DNA from: Arsenophonus sp052171275
GTDB lineage: Bacteria; Pseudomonadota; Gammaproteobacteria; Enterobacterales; Enterobacteriaceae
Reading direction: 5' to 3'
Length of the DNA: 64,000 nt
Assembly: GCA_052171275.1 (NCBI GenBank)
Contig: CM125795.1
Span: 248,001-312,000, forward strand
Positions 10,429-21,927 of the stretch are shown piece by piece (within the stretch, counting starts at the first letter, position 1; each line of letters starts with the position of its first letter). Position numbers and translations under genes: made by a program. The notes beneath the pieces were generated by a model. It had not been told where the DNA came from and did not search any database. It worked only from the letters and a program-made list of their open reading frames with translations.

Positions 10429-12738
10429 ATGATAAAAGATCCTTATAAAAACAGAGAGGCAGAAAAATATCATTCACCAATTGCAAGTCGTGAATACATC
10501 TTAAAGATGTTATCAAAATTTAACACGCCTATTAGTCGCCAGAAAATTGCTAAAATATTAAAGCTAACCAAAGAAGAAGACTTAAAAGCTTTACGCCGAC
10601 GCTTACGTGCTATGGAACGTGATGGGCAATTAATATTTATTCGTCGACAATGTTATATCTTACCTGATCGCTTTGATTTAATTAAAGGTATGGTTATTGG
10701 TCATCGTGATGGTTTTGGTTTTTTAAAAGTAGATGGTCAAAAAGAAGATTTTTATATTTCTTCAGAAGAAATGAAAAAAACAATGCATGGTGATATTGTA
10801 CTTGTTCATATATTTGGTAAAGATCGTCGAGGACGCACAGAAGTGCAAGTTGTTCGCGTGATTATTCCTAGAAATAATTATATTGTAGGACGTTATTTTT
10901 TAGAATCTGATATAGAATATGTTATTCCTGAAGATACTAGATTACCATTTAAAATCTATATCTCTAAAGATATAGTTAATAATGTTAGTGTTGGAAATGT
11001 AGTTGTAGTTAAAATGATAACTAGGCCATCTCATAATATTCAAGCAGTAGGAAATATTATTGAAGTGTTAGATGAAAGTATTGGATCTAATATGGCAATA
11101 GAGATTACGCTGAGAACTTATGAAATTCCTTATAAATGGTCTATTGAAGTCGAGAAACAAATTATTGATTTGTATAAAGATGAAATTCCTATATCAGTAA
11201 AAAAAAGAAGAGTAGATTTATGTCATCTACCTTTAGTCACTATTGATAGTGAAGATGCTTGTGATTTTGATGATGCAGTTTATTGCATACAAAAAGAAGA
11301 TGGTAGTTGGTGTTTATTGGTGGCAATTGCTGATGTTAGTTATTATGTTCGACCAGAAACTGCTTTGGATAACGAAGCAGTTAGTCGTGGAAACTCAATT
11401 TATTTTCCATCACGCATTATTCCAATGTTACCAGAAATCCTTTCTAATGGATTATGTTCACTAAAGCCTCAAGTTGAACGACTTTGTATTGTATGCGAAA
11501 TGCAATTATCAAATAAAGGAAAAATCACTTCATCATCATTTTATGAAGCTGTAATGCGTTCTCATGCAAGGTTGACTTATACCAAAGTTTCGAAAATTTT
11601 AGATGGTGATAAAGAATTATCTGAGGATTATAAATATATAGTGCCACATTTAAAACAATTATATCGATTATACAAAGTATTAGATGGTGCACGTATAAAA
11701 AGAGGGGCCATCTCATTTGAATCTAAAGAAGTAAAATTTATTTTTAACGAAGAAAAAAAAATCGATCGGATAGAAGTAGTTGAACGTAACGATGCACATA
11801 AATTAATTGAAGAATGTATGATTTTAGCAAATATAGCTGCTGCACATTTTATTGAAAAAAATAAAGAACCTAGCCTATATCGTGTACATGATAGTCCAAA
11901 ACAAGATAGCATTATAAATTTACGTACAGTATTTAATGAATTTGGTTTAATATTACCAGGTGGAATAAAACCTAAGTCAAGTGACTATTCTAAAATAATG
12001 AACGAAATAAATAAACGTCCAGATCATGAATTATTACAAACAATGATTTTACGATCAATGAAACAGGCTATTTATGATTCAGAAAATAGAGGTCATTTTG
12101 GATTAGCATTGAAATCTTATACTCATTTTACTTCACCTATTCGTCGATATTCTGATTTGGTTTTACATCGTTCGATTAAATATATTTTATCTGTACATAA
12201 TAGAAATAATAAATATCGATGGACAGATACTGGTGGTTGGCATTATGATACTAATAAAATATTACAATTAGGTGAACATTGTTCAATGACTGAACGTCGA
12301 TCTGATGAAGCAATAAGAGATGTTACCGATTGGTTGAAATGTGATTTTATGCAAGATCAAATTGGTAATTTATTTATTGGTATTATCACTAGCGTCACTA
12401 GTTTTGGTTTTTTTGTTCGTTTAAAAGATTTTTTTATTGATGGTCTTGTGCATCTTTCCTCACTTGGTAATGATTATTATCGGTATGATAATATAGGACA
12501 ACGACTTATTGGTGAGTCTTTTGGAATGATATATCGTCTTGGTGATGAAGTTAAAATTAGAGTTGAAGCTGTACATATGGATGAACGAAAAATTGATTTT
12601 ACGTTAATATCAACTTTACATAAAATGAAAAATTTAGATAAAAGTAGAAAAGAAAAAAGAAAAAAACAAATTAAAAAAACAATTTTAAGTTATAGTAACC
12701 AAAATAGTAATAAAGATAAAAATCTTTATTTTCAATAG
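10429..12738 (+). CDS. rnr: Ribonuclease R
   Basis: Processive 3'-5' exoribonuclease of the RNB family that degrades structured RNA and takes part in RNA quality control. The order is an N-terminal helix-turn-helix-like region, cold-shock domains, the RNB catalytic domain and a C-terminal S1 domain (IGIITSVTSFGFFVRLKDFF). The catalytic aspartates of EDACDFDDA (around residue 278) are kept, but the Arg normally between them is Cys. HFTSPIRRYSDL is also present. The start at 10429 gives MIKDPYKNREAEKY, aligned with E. coli MSQDPFQEREAEKY. The result is 769 residues against 813, because most of the Lys-rich C-terminal tail is missing. With pnp present, two 3'-5' exonucleases remain. Confidence 0.96.
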   Translation: MIKDPYKNREAEKYHSPIASREYILKMLSKFNTPISRQKIAKILKLTKEEDLKALRRRLRAMERDGQLIFIRRQCYILPDRFDLIKGMVIGHRDGFGFLKVDGQKEDFYISSEEMKKTMHGDIVLVHIFGKDRRGRTEVQVVRVIIPRNNYIVGRYFLESDIEYVIPEDTRLPFKIYISKDIVNNVSVGNVVVVKMITRPSHNIQAVGNIIEVLDESIGSNMAIEITLRTYEIPYKWSIEVEKQIIDLYKDEIPISVKKRRVDLCHLPLVTIDSEDACDFDDAVYCIQKEDGSWCLLVAIADVSYYVRPETALDNEAVSRGNSIYFPSRIIPMLPEILSNGLCSLKPQVERLCIVCEMQLSNKGKITSSSFYEAVMRSHARLTYTKVSKILDGDKELSEDYKYIVPHLKQLYRLYKVLDGARIKRGAISFESKEVKFIFNEEKKIDRIEVVERNDAHKLIEECMILANIAAAHFIEKNKEPSLYRVHDSPKQDSIINLRTVFNEFGLILPGGIKPKSSDYSKIMNEINKRPDHELLQTMILRSMKQAIYDSENRGHFGLALKSYTHFTSPIRRYSDLVLHRSIKYILSVHNRNNKYRWTDTGGWHYDTNKILQLGEHCSMTERRSDEAIRDVTDWLKCDFMQDQIGNLFIGIITSVTSFGFFVRLKDFFIDGLVHLSSLGNDYYRYDNIGQRLIGESFGMIYRLGDEVKIRVEAVHMDERKIDFTLISTLHKMKNLDKSRKEKRKKQIKKTILSYSNQNSNKDKNLYFQ

Positions 12739-12739
12739 T

Positions 12740-13080
12740 TTATTTATTAAATCTAACAATAAAAGTATCATAAGTGTTAAAAATAGTTAGAAAATTTTTC
12801 TCTTAAAGAAATATTTTTTAAAAAAATAAAAAACGTAAAACTTTAATAATTTTATTAATATTTATTATATATTTTAATAAATTTATAAATTAAATCATTT
12901 ATGGTAATTTATATATTTTATATATATTATTCGAATTTTAAATTATATGTATTTTAAATAAGTATTATTTGCTCAATAAATACTAAAGAGAAATATTTAT
13001 TTATAGGATGAGAGAGGGAATGGTTCTTTATCGCTTTCAATAATTTTATGTTATTATTTAGTTAATTGTTCATGAATAAA
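12740..13080 (+). pseudogene. rlmB: Possible rlmB fossil (23S rRNA 2'-O-methyltransferase)
   Basis: In enterobacteria rlmB follows rnr. Two collinear pieces resemble it here. From 12791 the reading KIFLLKKYFLKKI matches EVFILKGREDKRL near the RlmB N-terminus. Around 13000-13025 the reading FIG*EREWF matches VMGAEGEGM, the SpoU-family SAM-site motif, with Gly-to-Arg and Gly-to-Trp changes that fit single substitutions. A shifted frame then gives GSLSLSIILCYYL, near GSVSSLN and ATGICLF. The middle of the gene would have to be deleted. The case is weaker than for nsrR but is supported by position. Confidence 0.42.
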
Positions 13081-14678
13081 TAGATTTACAGATGTAAAAA
13101 AGTTGATTACAAAGTGTAAGTTTTCTAATAAATATTAAATAAAATGTAAATAAAGTTATTAAAATTTTATTTTTTAATAAAAAAATTATTTTTTATTTTT
13201 TAATCAATATAGTTTTTTTAAACTTAAATAGGTATTTATATATATAATACAGAAGAATAAATTCATATAGGGAATATTGCAAGAAAGAATAATTTATTTA
13301 ATTTAATATTACAATTAGAAAATTTATTTCTATTTTAATTAAAAGTATATCATTATTTTTTCTTTATAAAAATTAAATAGAAAATTATATTAATTTAAAT
13401 AATTATAATTTTAAATTGTTAGATATTATATATATACAGGATAGTTATTAACTATATAAAAGTAATATTACACATAACTATTTTATAAAATAATTATGTG
13501 TAATATTGAAAAATATATTTTTAATAAGATTAAATTGTAAATTAACCAATTAAAATTGTAATAAAAATTACATAATTTTATATTTAAATATTCTGATATA
13601 TCACTAATGTTTATTTGTTTTATATAAATACATACTAATGTTGCTTAGTGATTGAAAAATCATATCATTGATAATCATTACTAATGATTATATAGTTATT
13701 TTAGATTCATAGTTAAAATCATATAAATAATATTTTGTTAATAATGTTTTTCTAATGCTTTTATTTAAGACATTTTAAAACATTAAATATACTTATAATT
13801 TATATTATTTTATAGTTTATATTTTTATATTTAATTTATGCTACTTTTAAGTTAATTTTATCTTAAAGAAATAATTAATTTCTCTTTTATGGATCGCATG
13901 ATATTTCTCATAACTTATTATTAAATTATGTATCACAGATTTTAATAAAAATAATATTTTAAAAATATATTTTATTAAGATGTTTTTTGTTGATAATAGT
14001 TAGAAATTTATTGTTAAATTTATTTTAGGATAAAATTTTTTATATTTTATTATAGCGTTACAATATCTAATAAATAGTAAAATAATAAATTTTATTTTAC
14101 TTAATAGAAATAAAATTATATTTATCTTAAATAATTACTAACTATAATATTTATTATAATAATAATTATTAAATTATAAAAATATAATTTTAAATTAAAT
14201 GAGTTTATTTGACGTTGTTAAATAATGACTATATAAAATAAGATAATTCCATTATATAACTAAAATTATATTGTATGATACAGATTTATATAATATATGA
14301 CTATCTTTAAGCATTAAAACTTAAAGGAATAATAAAGAAATTATTATTATAAAAAATAAAATAATATATATTAAATATATAATATTAAAAAATATTAATT
14401 TTCATAAACGCTTTTTTATTTTTTTAAATAATTAGCTGAAAAACTTTATTAATTTCTATAATTTAATTATATATATTTTAATATATAAAAAAATAATTTC
14501 TTCATATTTGTAATACATAATAAATAATGATTTTATCTATGAGTTGAGTTTTAATTAAATGATATGTATAGTTATACTAATTTTCGTTCTCAATTTAATG
14601 GATTCCTTGCCTATTTATTCTATTGATGATCTTAATATAATAATATATAGGCTAATTAATTTAAAAGGAGCAAAATTT
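13081..14678. other. Non-coding gap before rpsF
   Basis: About 1.6 kb without a supportable gene. It holds a 44-base quasi-palindrome (13464-13507) and many homopolymer runs. An in-frame extension upstream of rpsF (14559-14678) has no family resemblance and is treated as untranslated. Confidence 0.7.
13464..13507. repeat. 44-base quasi-palindrome
   Basis: The outer arms AATATTACACATAA and TTATGTGTAATATT pair over 14 bp. After one C-A mismatch the inner TATTTTATAAAATA pairs again. The result is one long hairpin, nearly continuous to its centre. It is followed by an A- and T-rich stretch, so it could terminate transcription, but no gene lies close by. Confidence 0.7.
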
Positions 14679-15074
14679 ATGCGTCATTATGAAATTATTC
14701 TTATGGTTCATCCAGACCAGAGCGAACAAGTTACAACTATGATTGAACGCTATAGTGGATCTATTATTGAAGCTAAAGGTAAAATGCATCGTATGGAAGA
14801 TTGGGGGCGTCGCCAATTAACTTATCCAATTAATAAATTACATAAAGCACACTATATATTAATGAACGTTGAGGCTCCACAAAAAGTAATTGATGAGTTG
14901 GAAGTAAATTTTCGTTTTAATGATGCTATTATTCGTAGCATGATCTTACACGTTAAATATGCTATTACTGAAGCTTCACCAATGGTTAATAAAATTAAGG
15001 AGGATCACCGTAATCACAATTTAATTAACGAAAGTCTCGAAGAAATTGAAGAAGTTAATAATCATGAAGAGTAA
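14679..15074 (+). CDS. rpsF: 30S ribosomal protein S6
   Basis: Binds S18 and 16S rRNA in the platform of the small subunit. The 131-residue protein starts MRHYEIILMVHPDQSEQ and carries MEDWGRRQLTYPINKLHKAHY, essentially the E. coli sequence. A perfect AAGGAG at 14665-14670 fixes the ATG at 14679 and excludes the longer upstream reading. The C-terminal tail is charged and retains a Glu-rich end, where E. coli S6 is modified by RimK. It is first gene of the rpsF-priB-rpsR-rplI operon, whose order is intact. Confidence 0.98.
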   Translation: MRHYEIILMVHPDQSEQVTTMIERYSGSIIEAKGKMHRMEDWGRRQLTYPINKLHKAHYILMNVEAPQKVIDELEVNFRFNDAIIRSMILHVKYAITEASPMVNKIKEDHRNHNLINESLEEIEEVNNHEE

Positions 15075-15082
15075 TTTTAGTT

Positions 15083-15400
15083 GTGAATATTAATAAATTA
15101 AAACTTTCAGGAAAAATTTATAATACTCCAATAAGGAAAATAAGCCCATCTGGAGTACCTCACTGTCAGTTTATACTTGAACATCGCTCACAGCAGAAAG
15201 AAGCTAGTTTTAATCGGAATGTATGGTGTAGAATAATCATTATTGCTAGCGGTAAAAAAATACAAGAGTCTACCTATAGAATAATGATTGGTAGTATGGT
15301 TACTATTGTAGGTTTTATTAGTAGCCATAAGGGTGCTAATGGTTTAAATAATTTAGTACTTCATGCTGAACAAATTAAATTAATATATTTTGGAGACTGA
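15083..15400 (+). CDS. priB: Primosomal replication protein N (PriB)
   Basis: Dimeric OB-fold single-strand DNA-binding protein that stabilises PriA at stalled forks during replication restart. The 105 residues match the E. coli length within one. They include PIRKISPSGVPHCQFILEHRS and NNLVLHAEQIKLI. The GTG start at 15083 lies eight bases after the rpsF stop with no strong ribosome binding site, so translation is probably coupled to rpsF. Several conserved positions have changed (for example WCQMPVIVSG reads WCRIIIIASG). It overlaps no other gene, and rpsR follows after four bases. Confidence 0.95.
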   Translation: MNINKLKLSGKIYNTPIRKISPSGVPHCQFILEHRSQQKEASFNRNVWCRIIIIASGKKIQESTYRIMIGSMVTIVGFISSHKGANGLNNLVLHAEQIKLIYFGD

Positions 15401-15404
15401 TTAA

Positions 15405-15632
15405 ATGGCACGTTATTTCCGTCGTCGTAAGTTCTGTCGTTTTACAGAAGAAGGAGTTCAAGAAATTGATTATAAAGATATTTTAATACTAAAAAATTAT
15501 ATTACTGAAAGTGGTAAAATTGTACCAGGTCGCATTACTGGTACTCGTGCAAAATATCAGCGTCAACTCGCTCGCGCTATTAAACGTGCACGTTACCTTG
15601 CTCTATTGCCGTATATTGATCGCCATCAATAA
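15405..15632 (+). CDS. rpsR: 30S ribosomal protein S18
   Basis: Small-subunit platform protein and direct partner of S6. The 75 residues align with E. coli S18 over their full length without gaps (MARYFRRRKFCRFTEEGVQEIDYKDI, ITGTRAKYQRQLARAIKRARYLALLPY). A GGAG inside the last codons of priB provides the ribosome binding site, so expression is tied to the upstream genes. This is among the best conserved proteins in the window. Confidence 0.98.
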   Translation: MARYFRRRKFCRFTEEGVQEIDYKDILILKNYITESGKIVPGRITGTRAKYQRQLARAIKRARYLALLPYIDRHQ

Positions 15633-15674
15633 TTGTAGTATAATAAATTTAAAACTTAAGTAGGTATAATAATA

Positions 15675-16124
15675 ATGCAAATTATTTTATTAGATAAAGT
15701 ACAAAATCTTGGTATCCTTGGTGATCAAGTTGATGTTAAAGCAGGTTATGCTCGTAATTACTTACTTCCGAAAAGAAAAGCTGTTACTGCAACTAAAAAG
15801 AATATTGAATTTTTTAAAGCCCGTCGTCTTGAATTAGAAGCTAAATTAGCTAATGTTCTCGATGCTGCAAAAAAACGTGCTGAGAAAATTAACTCATTAG
15901 CAAAAATAACTATTAGATCTAAAGCTGGTGATGAAGGCAAATTATTTGGATCGATTGGATCTCGTGATATTGCTAAGTTAGTTACTTCCGCTGGAATTAA
16001 TGTTATAAAAAGTGAGGTACGATTACCAAATCGTGTATTACGCACTATTGGTGAACATGAAGTTCATTTTCAAGTACATACTGATGTATTTGCCATGCTA
16101 AAAGTAAATATCATTGCTGAATAA
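15675..16124 (+). CDS. rplI: 50S ribosomal protein L9
   Basis: Elongated two-domain protein at the base of the L1 stalk that helps maintain reading frame. The 149 residues equal the E. coli length. The N-terminal 23S-binding domain (MQIILLDKVQNLGILGDQVDVKAGYARNYL) carries the conserved GYARN. A long connecting helix rich in Lys and Ala follows, then the C-terminal domain (SKAGDEGKLFGSIGSRDIA). It is the last gene of the S6 operon. No clear terminator follows, and an 11.8 kb desert begins here. Confidence 0.98.
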   Translation: MQIILLDKVQNLGILGDQVDVKAGYARNYLLPKRKAVTATKKNIEFFKARRLELEAKLANVLDAAKKRAEKINSLAKITIRSKAGDEGKLFGSIGSRDIAKLVTSAGINVIKSEVRLPNRVLRTIGEHEVHFQVHTDVFAMLKVNIIAE

Positions 16125-17116
16125 TTACCAATTACCTTATATTTTTTTATAGATTAAATTTTCTATTATATTAGATATATTTTATAAATATAAGTATTTT
16201 ATTTTTTTATATCTACTTATTAAGTATTAAAATAATTCCCCTGTTTATTACTATAAAAAGTTTTAATTTATTGATTAGTCATTAATTTATGTTTAATTGT
16301 TAATTAAGTATTTTGTTTATAAGAATATTTATTTTTAAATTAAAATTAAAAATTGATATTTTTAATTTTGAATATTAATAAATTAATATAAAATATCAAA
16401 TATATTAAATTTATTTATATTAGCAGCAATTGTTTATAGAATAGTAATTATTCAAAATAGTTATTATTTTATTTTAAAAAAAATTTTTTAATCTATTAAA
16501 TCTTTGATTTAAAAAATTTTTATTATTTTTTGAAATAAATTATAGTTTTATAATTATATATTAAAAAAATATTTTGTTATTTTTTTATTTAATTATAATT
16601 TATATGTTTTTCATAAAAACTATCTATTTTTATTTTAAAATTTTCGATAAAACATTTGATAAGATTTGTGAATAAATTTCATATAACAGTTGTGAAAACT
16701 TTAACGTAAAATATAAAAATAGATAAAATAAATAGTATAAAAAAGTTAGTGTATAAAATTAAGAATTATACTTAGTATAATAAATAAAATATATATATTT
16801 AATACAATAAGCTAAAGTAGATTTAATTTATCATTATTGAATTAATTACTAAATTAATTAAAAAATTTTAATTATTCAAAATTTAAATATAGGTATAAAT
16901 AATAATTTCTTATTAATAATCTTTAATTAATTAAATTAAAGTATTTAAAATTATATCAACAAAATTAAATTGTGAATTTTATATTAAATATAATTAATCT
17001 TATTAATATTTTTAAAATATTAATTTTAAAAGTTAAACCATTAATATTATATAATTAAATTTTGTTAATTATCAGGTTGATTGTGTTTATAAAAAATATT
17101 TTGATAAATAATCTAT

Positions 17117-17150
17117 ATATTTATTCAAAAATATATTTTTGAATAAATAT
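17117..17150. repeat. Perfect 34-base palindrome
   Basis: The sequence is its own reverse complement, with 17-bp arms containing TTTATTCAAAAAT, centred between 17133 and 17134. It lies in the rplI-ppa desert. A second hairpin (14 bp, 8-base loop, followed by TTTTCTT) lies 200 bases on, at 17347-17382. Confidence 0.8.
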
Positions 17151-18594
17151 TCAATTTGATAAAAATAAATAGAGAATTTATTATTGATATAAAATAATAA
17201 ACAATAGATCTCTATTAACAAAAATACTAAATTATAATTAATATTAATTTTATTATTAGATAATTATCAATAATTCTATTATAAATAGAACATTGAAAAT
17301 GCATTTCTTTTATTAGAAATTTATAATCATTGATATAAATATATATATTTATCTATATTTTATATTCTAAATATAGATAAATTTTCTTGATTTAACTTAT
17401 TTATATAGTAACTTAAATAATTATATATACTAATACTTAATGTATAGAATAGAACATTATTGAAATATTAAAAACACACTTTTATTTAATTGATAAGATA
17501 GAATGAATAAGACTTAAAATCTATATAAAATACGAATTTTATTGCTTTTAAAATATTAAATTAGCTATATACATACAAACTTAATATATATTAAGTTATA
17601 CTCGATATTATTAGCCTTTGTTATAATAATTAATATTATTATATTTATTGTACTGTTATTAATTTAAAATGGTTTAATATTTTATTTATAGTAATATTAA
17701 TAAATTAAATTATTATGTCTTATTTTATTCAAATACTGTCTTATCAATAATAATATTTTACTAGAATTTTCTATTCTATAACTGATATTTTATAGTTATA
17801 TTATTTTATAATAATGTTTTAATTAGTTCTTATTTTATTTAACTTCCTCTATAATATATATATAAATTTAATATATTAATAAATTTAATTAGTATTTTAT
17901 TAATTGAAGAATTAATTTTACATTATAATTTAACAGTAATTATATCTTATAGAGCTAACTATTTATTAATAGTATTTAATTTTTATTATTTAATCTAATT
18001 TTTATAATTTTATCTAATTTTATAACTAATATAACTAATAAGAAAGTTATAATTTATACTGAACTTTATTTAATTATCTTAAAAATTTAATCGTTTTATT
18101 TTTAATAAATATGATAATAATTAATTTAGATTAAAAACCTTCCAATATATTTAATATTCTAGTTTTAAACATTTGTATATCTTTTATGAATATTTTAATA
18201 ATACTTTATTAGTAAAATTGAAAATACTATTATTCAGTTATGAGTTAGAAAATTAATATAATATTGATAAATCTATATTACTTATATGATAAATAATTAA
18301 TTATTTTATATTTTATATGCATAGTAATTTTCTGATTTAAATGTTTATTTTAAAACGTTATTTTTATTTATATTATATAAAATAATTTATAAATAAATCT
18401 TTAATAATTAAAGTATTTATATATTAGTTTTATTTGATTTCTTTATGCATAAATAAACTTTATTATAGATAGATTTAATTTAAAAAAAAATCATCGTTAT
18501 TAAAAATAATATAAATAACTTTTGCAGTTTAAAGTTTTTTAGCATTTGAATATATTTTAATATTTAGAATATTAATTGATTTTCTATTGTTATA

Positions 18595-18626
18595 TATTTT
18601 CATAAAATAATTATTTTATGAAAATA
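18595..18626. repeat. Perfect 32-base palindrome
   Basis: The arms TATTTTCATAAAATAA are followed directly by their reverse complement, centred between 18610 and 18611. It lies in the desert with no neighbouring gene. Confidence 0.8.
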
Positions 18627-19285
18627 ACATTATATTATAAATTATTGACTCATTATTTAAGATAATTTTTATATTAAAAATTAATAATTTTTTTGAGAAA
18701 AATAAATAAATATATTTTTATGTTTTAATTTTGCAATGAAGGATATTTTATCATTATTTAAAATATATATTTGGTTAGTTATTTGCTTAATAAAATTAAA
18801 GAAGTTTTACTTGAAAATAATAAATTTTTATATTTATTACTTTAATAAAAACTTATATTTTATTATTTTTGATAAAATCTATATATTATAAAATATTTTA
18901 TACTAAAAAATAAATAAGAATATAAAAATAATGTATATTATTATACAGTTCTTTTAAGTTTTAAATCTTAATTTATTAAGATTATTATAAATCTATTTAT
19001 TATTTTATTTATATAAATAATAAATTAATTATTTAATATATATAAATATAAAATAATCTTAATAGTATGTTAATTAAATTTTTTATCCATATATTTTTTT
19101 ATATATGTAGATAAAATATTTATTTATCTTTAAATCTATTAAATTTATTTGTAAATATAATTATATAATATATAATTGTTTTAATCATATACGCTAAAAG
19201 CAATATCATTAATATGATAAAATAGTATTTTTTCTAAAAATATTCATTGAATTTAAATTTTAAATAATTTCATTATTTTTATTTA

Positions 19286-19339
19286 ATTCAATATTTAATT
19301 AATTTTTTATCAATATAAAAAATTAATTAAATATTGAAT
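19286..19339. repeat. 24-bp perfect hairpin, 6-base loop
   Basis: The left arm 19286-19309 and right arm 19316-19339 are perfect reverse complements over 24 bases, with the loop TCAATA. It is the longest uninterrupted stem I found in the window. It is AT-only apart from one C-G pair and lies in the middle of the rplI-ppa desert. Confidence 0.85.
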
Positions 19340-20358
19340 ATTTTTTAAGATTTTTTAATTAAATAAAACTTTTTATTTGAAATTATCATAACAAAATTTT
19401 TTAAATTTAAATTAAAAAATTTTAAATAGACTATTATAATATTATTAATATTAATCTATATAATAGAAATTTTCATTTTTATATATATAATATTATTACT
19501 AATAAAAAAGTCTTATAAAATTGTAATATTAGTTTTAATATTATAGTTATCTAATATTTTTTAAATCAAATATATTTTGTTTAATTTATTTTGTAATAAT
19601 AATTCATTTAGTTTTTAATAAAAATATCTAATAATAGATAAGATTAGTTTATTTATTATAAAATTATTTGTTATTATATTCTATTTATAAATAAAATTAT
19701 TATTTTCTTTATTAAAACTTATAGTATTAAAGATAGTAAATAGTTATATAAACTAATAAATAATTATTGGTTTATAATTTTCTAATTAATATCAGAAAAG
19801 AAAGAGTTAATAAAATTATTATTAATATAATATTTTATATTTAATCTTTTCATTTTTTTTTCTAAAATAGTAATCAATAAATTATAAATATTTATTATCA
19901 TAGTAAATCTTAAGTTTTTTTAATAAAAAGATTAAATTATCATTTAATTATAAATAAAAAAGTTATTCAAATATAAGATAAAAAATATAAATAATATTAT
20001 TTAAAATAATTTTATTATTATCACTTTATCTAATTTTATTAAATGTTATTGAAAATCAAAAATAAAATTTTAAAGAAAGTTTATTTTGTAAAATTTTTTT
20101 TAAATGAATTTTTAATAACTTTTTTGATAATAAAGTAAAGAAAAAGTTAAATTATTATTTTTATTTAATAAATCAAATAATAATATGAAAAATATTATTT
20201 TTAAATTTAATTTTCCATTAAATAGATATTTAATATTAAAATCTCATGAAATGAAAAGATATATTATTAGCTAAAATTCGAAGTAAGTAATATTTAAATT
20301 TAATAAATAAAATCATGAAAAATCTTTTTATTCATATGAAAAATTAGTTCATCTAATG

Positions 20359-20398
20359 ATATTTATTAATACTAATATTAATTAGTATTAATAAATAT
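20359..20398. repeat. 18-bp perfect hairpin, 4-base loop
   Basis: The arms 20359-20376 and 20381-20398 are perfect complements around the loop ATTA. The stem includes ATTTATTAATACTAAT. It is non-coding on both sides. Confidence 0.8.
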
Positions 20399-21893
20399 AT
20401 AAAATAAATATTATTTCAACAATTTTTTAAAAATAGAAATTCTCTATAAAAAATTGATAAAGTTTTATATCAATTTTAATTATTTTATATCATATTTTAT
20501 ATTTATTTTCATAAAATTTATTTAATTTTAAAACTATAGTTTTATTTAATAATTTAACTTTCGATATTGTTAAAATGATATTTTTAATATTTATTTTTTA
20601 AATAATAAAATTTATTTATATTTTAAAAATTAAATAAATAATTAATTTATTAATTTGTTAAAGATTGATTTAATGTTTAAAGTTTTAATCTTTAAAGATT
20701 ATTATTTTTTCATAAAACTATTTAATGTTATTTGTTTATATATTTACTATGGAACTTTTCAATTTATTAATATCAAAAAAGATATTCGAAATAAATCAAA
20801 CAATACATTTTATTTCATTTTAGAATATTGTTTTTATTATTATATATTAATTAAAATTATATAGCTTATATATAAAATTTAAAATTTAATTAAAAGATTA
20901 GTCTTTGTAAAAAATAATTTTCTTATTTTTTTTATTTTAGTTATTAATTAATAAATAATTAAAAATAAGTTTTATTAATATAAAATTAATTTAACAATGT
21001 TAAATATAAAATCTCATGCTAATATTGATTATCAATATTATTAAAAATAAAGTTATATATCATTTATTTTACTAACTTAAATTAATATTAAATTGTTTGA
21101 TATTAATTTTTTTTGGTTATTAATTTACAAAACCGTTCTATTTAACAATAGAATTTTTAAAATAAATAGATTAATAAAAAATATTATATAAAATAGTAAC
21201 ATAAAAGTTTAGCAGATTGTTAAATATTTTTTAATATATATATGGTATCTATATTTACTATATAAATTATTTATTTTAACTATTTGATTAATAAAATTAA
21301 TTATTAAAATAAAATATTTCAAAAAAAATAATTTTTAATTTATCTTATATAAATCAAATATAATTCAGATAAAAGAACACATTATAAATTATCAACAAAA
21401 TTATAAAATAATATATTTTAATAACTTCATATTTCAATTTAGTTTTATATTGACAATAAAAATAAAAATTAAAATCTAACAAACTATATATTAAAGTTAT
21501 TTTTTTTAAAATACGTTTATAAAATAATAACTAATATTGTAAATGAAACTAGTAAAAAATGTTGTTGACAGTAGTATAATATATAAATATAATTAATTTT
21601 TTGCTAAATTTTTACTTTAAAATTTTTTATTTATTACAATCTATAATTATGATAAATATAAATTATATAAACAAATATACTACAAAAAAATTTACTTTAT
21701 ATAGATAGTATAAAAAGTAGATAATAAATAACATGTTATATTTATTTTTATAAATAATTAATATCAATATATTTTAGTTCAAAATAAACTTTTTTCACTA
21801 AAATGCTTTAAAAATTATTATTTTATTAAGATATTAAATTATTTATATTTATAGTAATATTGAATTATTCATTTAATATAAATGAGAATATAT

Positions 21894-21927
21894 ATTCAAT
21901 AATAAATTATGTAATTTATTATTGAAT
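21894..21927. repeat. 16-bp inverted repeat, 2-base centre
   Basis: ATTCAATAATAAATTA and its exact reverse complement are separated by TG. It lies in non-coding desert. Confidence 0.75.

Noticed and set aside
14559..14678. 40-residue N-terminal extension of S6
   Set aside because: AAGGAG before the ATG at 14679 and exact alignment to S6 from that Met show that the extension is not translated.
20655..20864. 69-codon open reading frame in the rplI-ppa desert
   Set aside because: Phe/Tyr/Ile/Lys-rich as expected of AT-rich DNA, no motif, no ribosome binding site and no conserved context.
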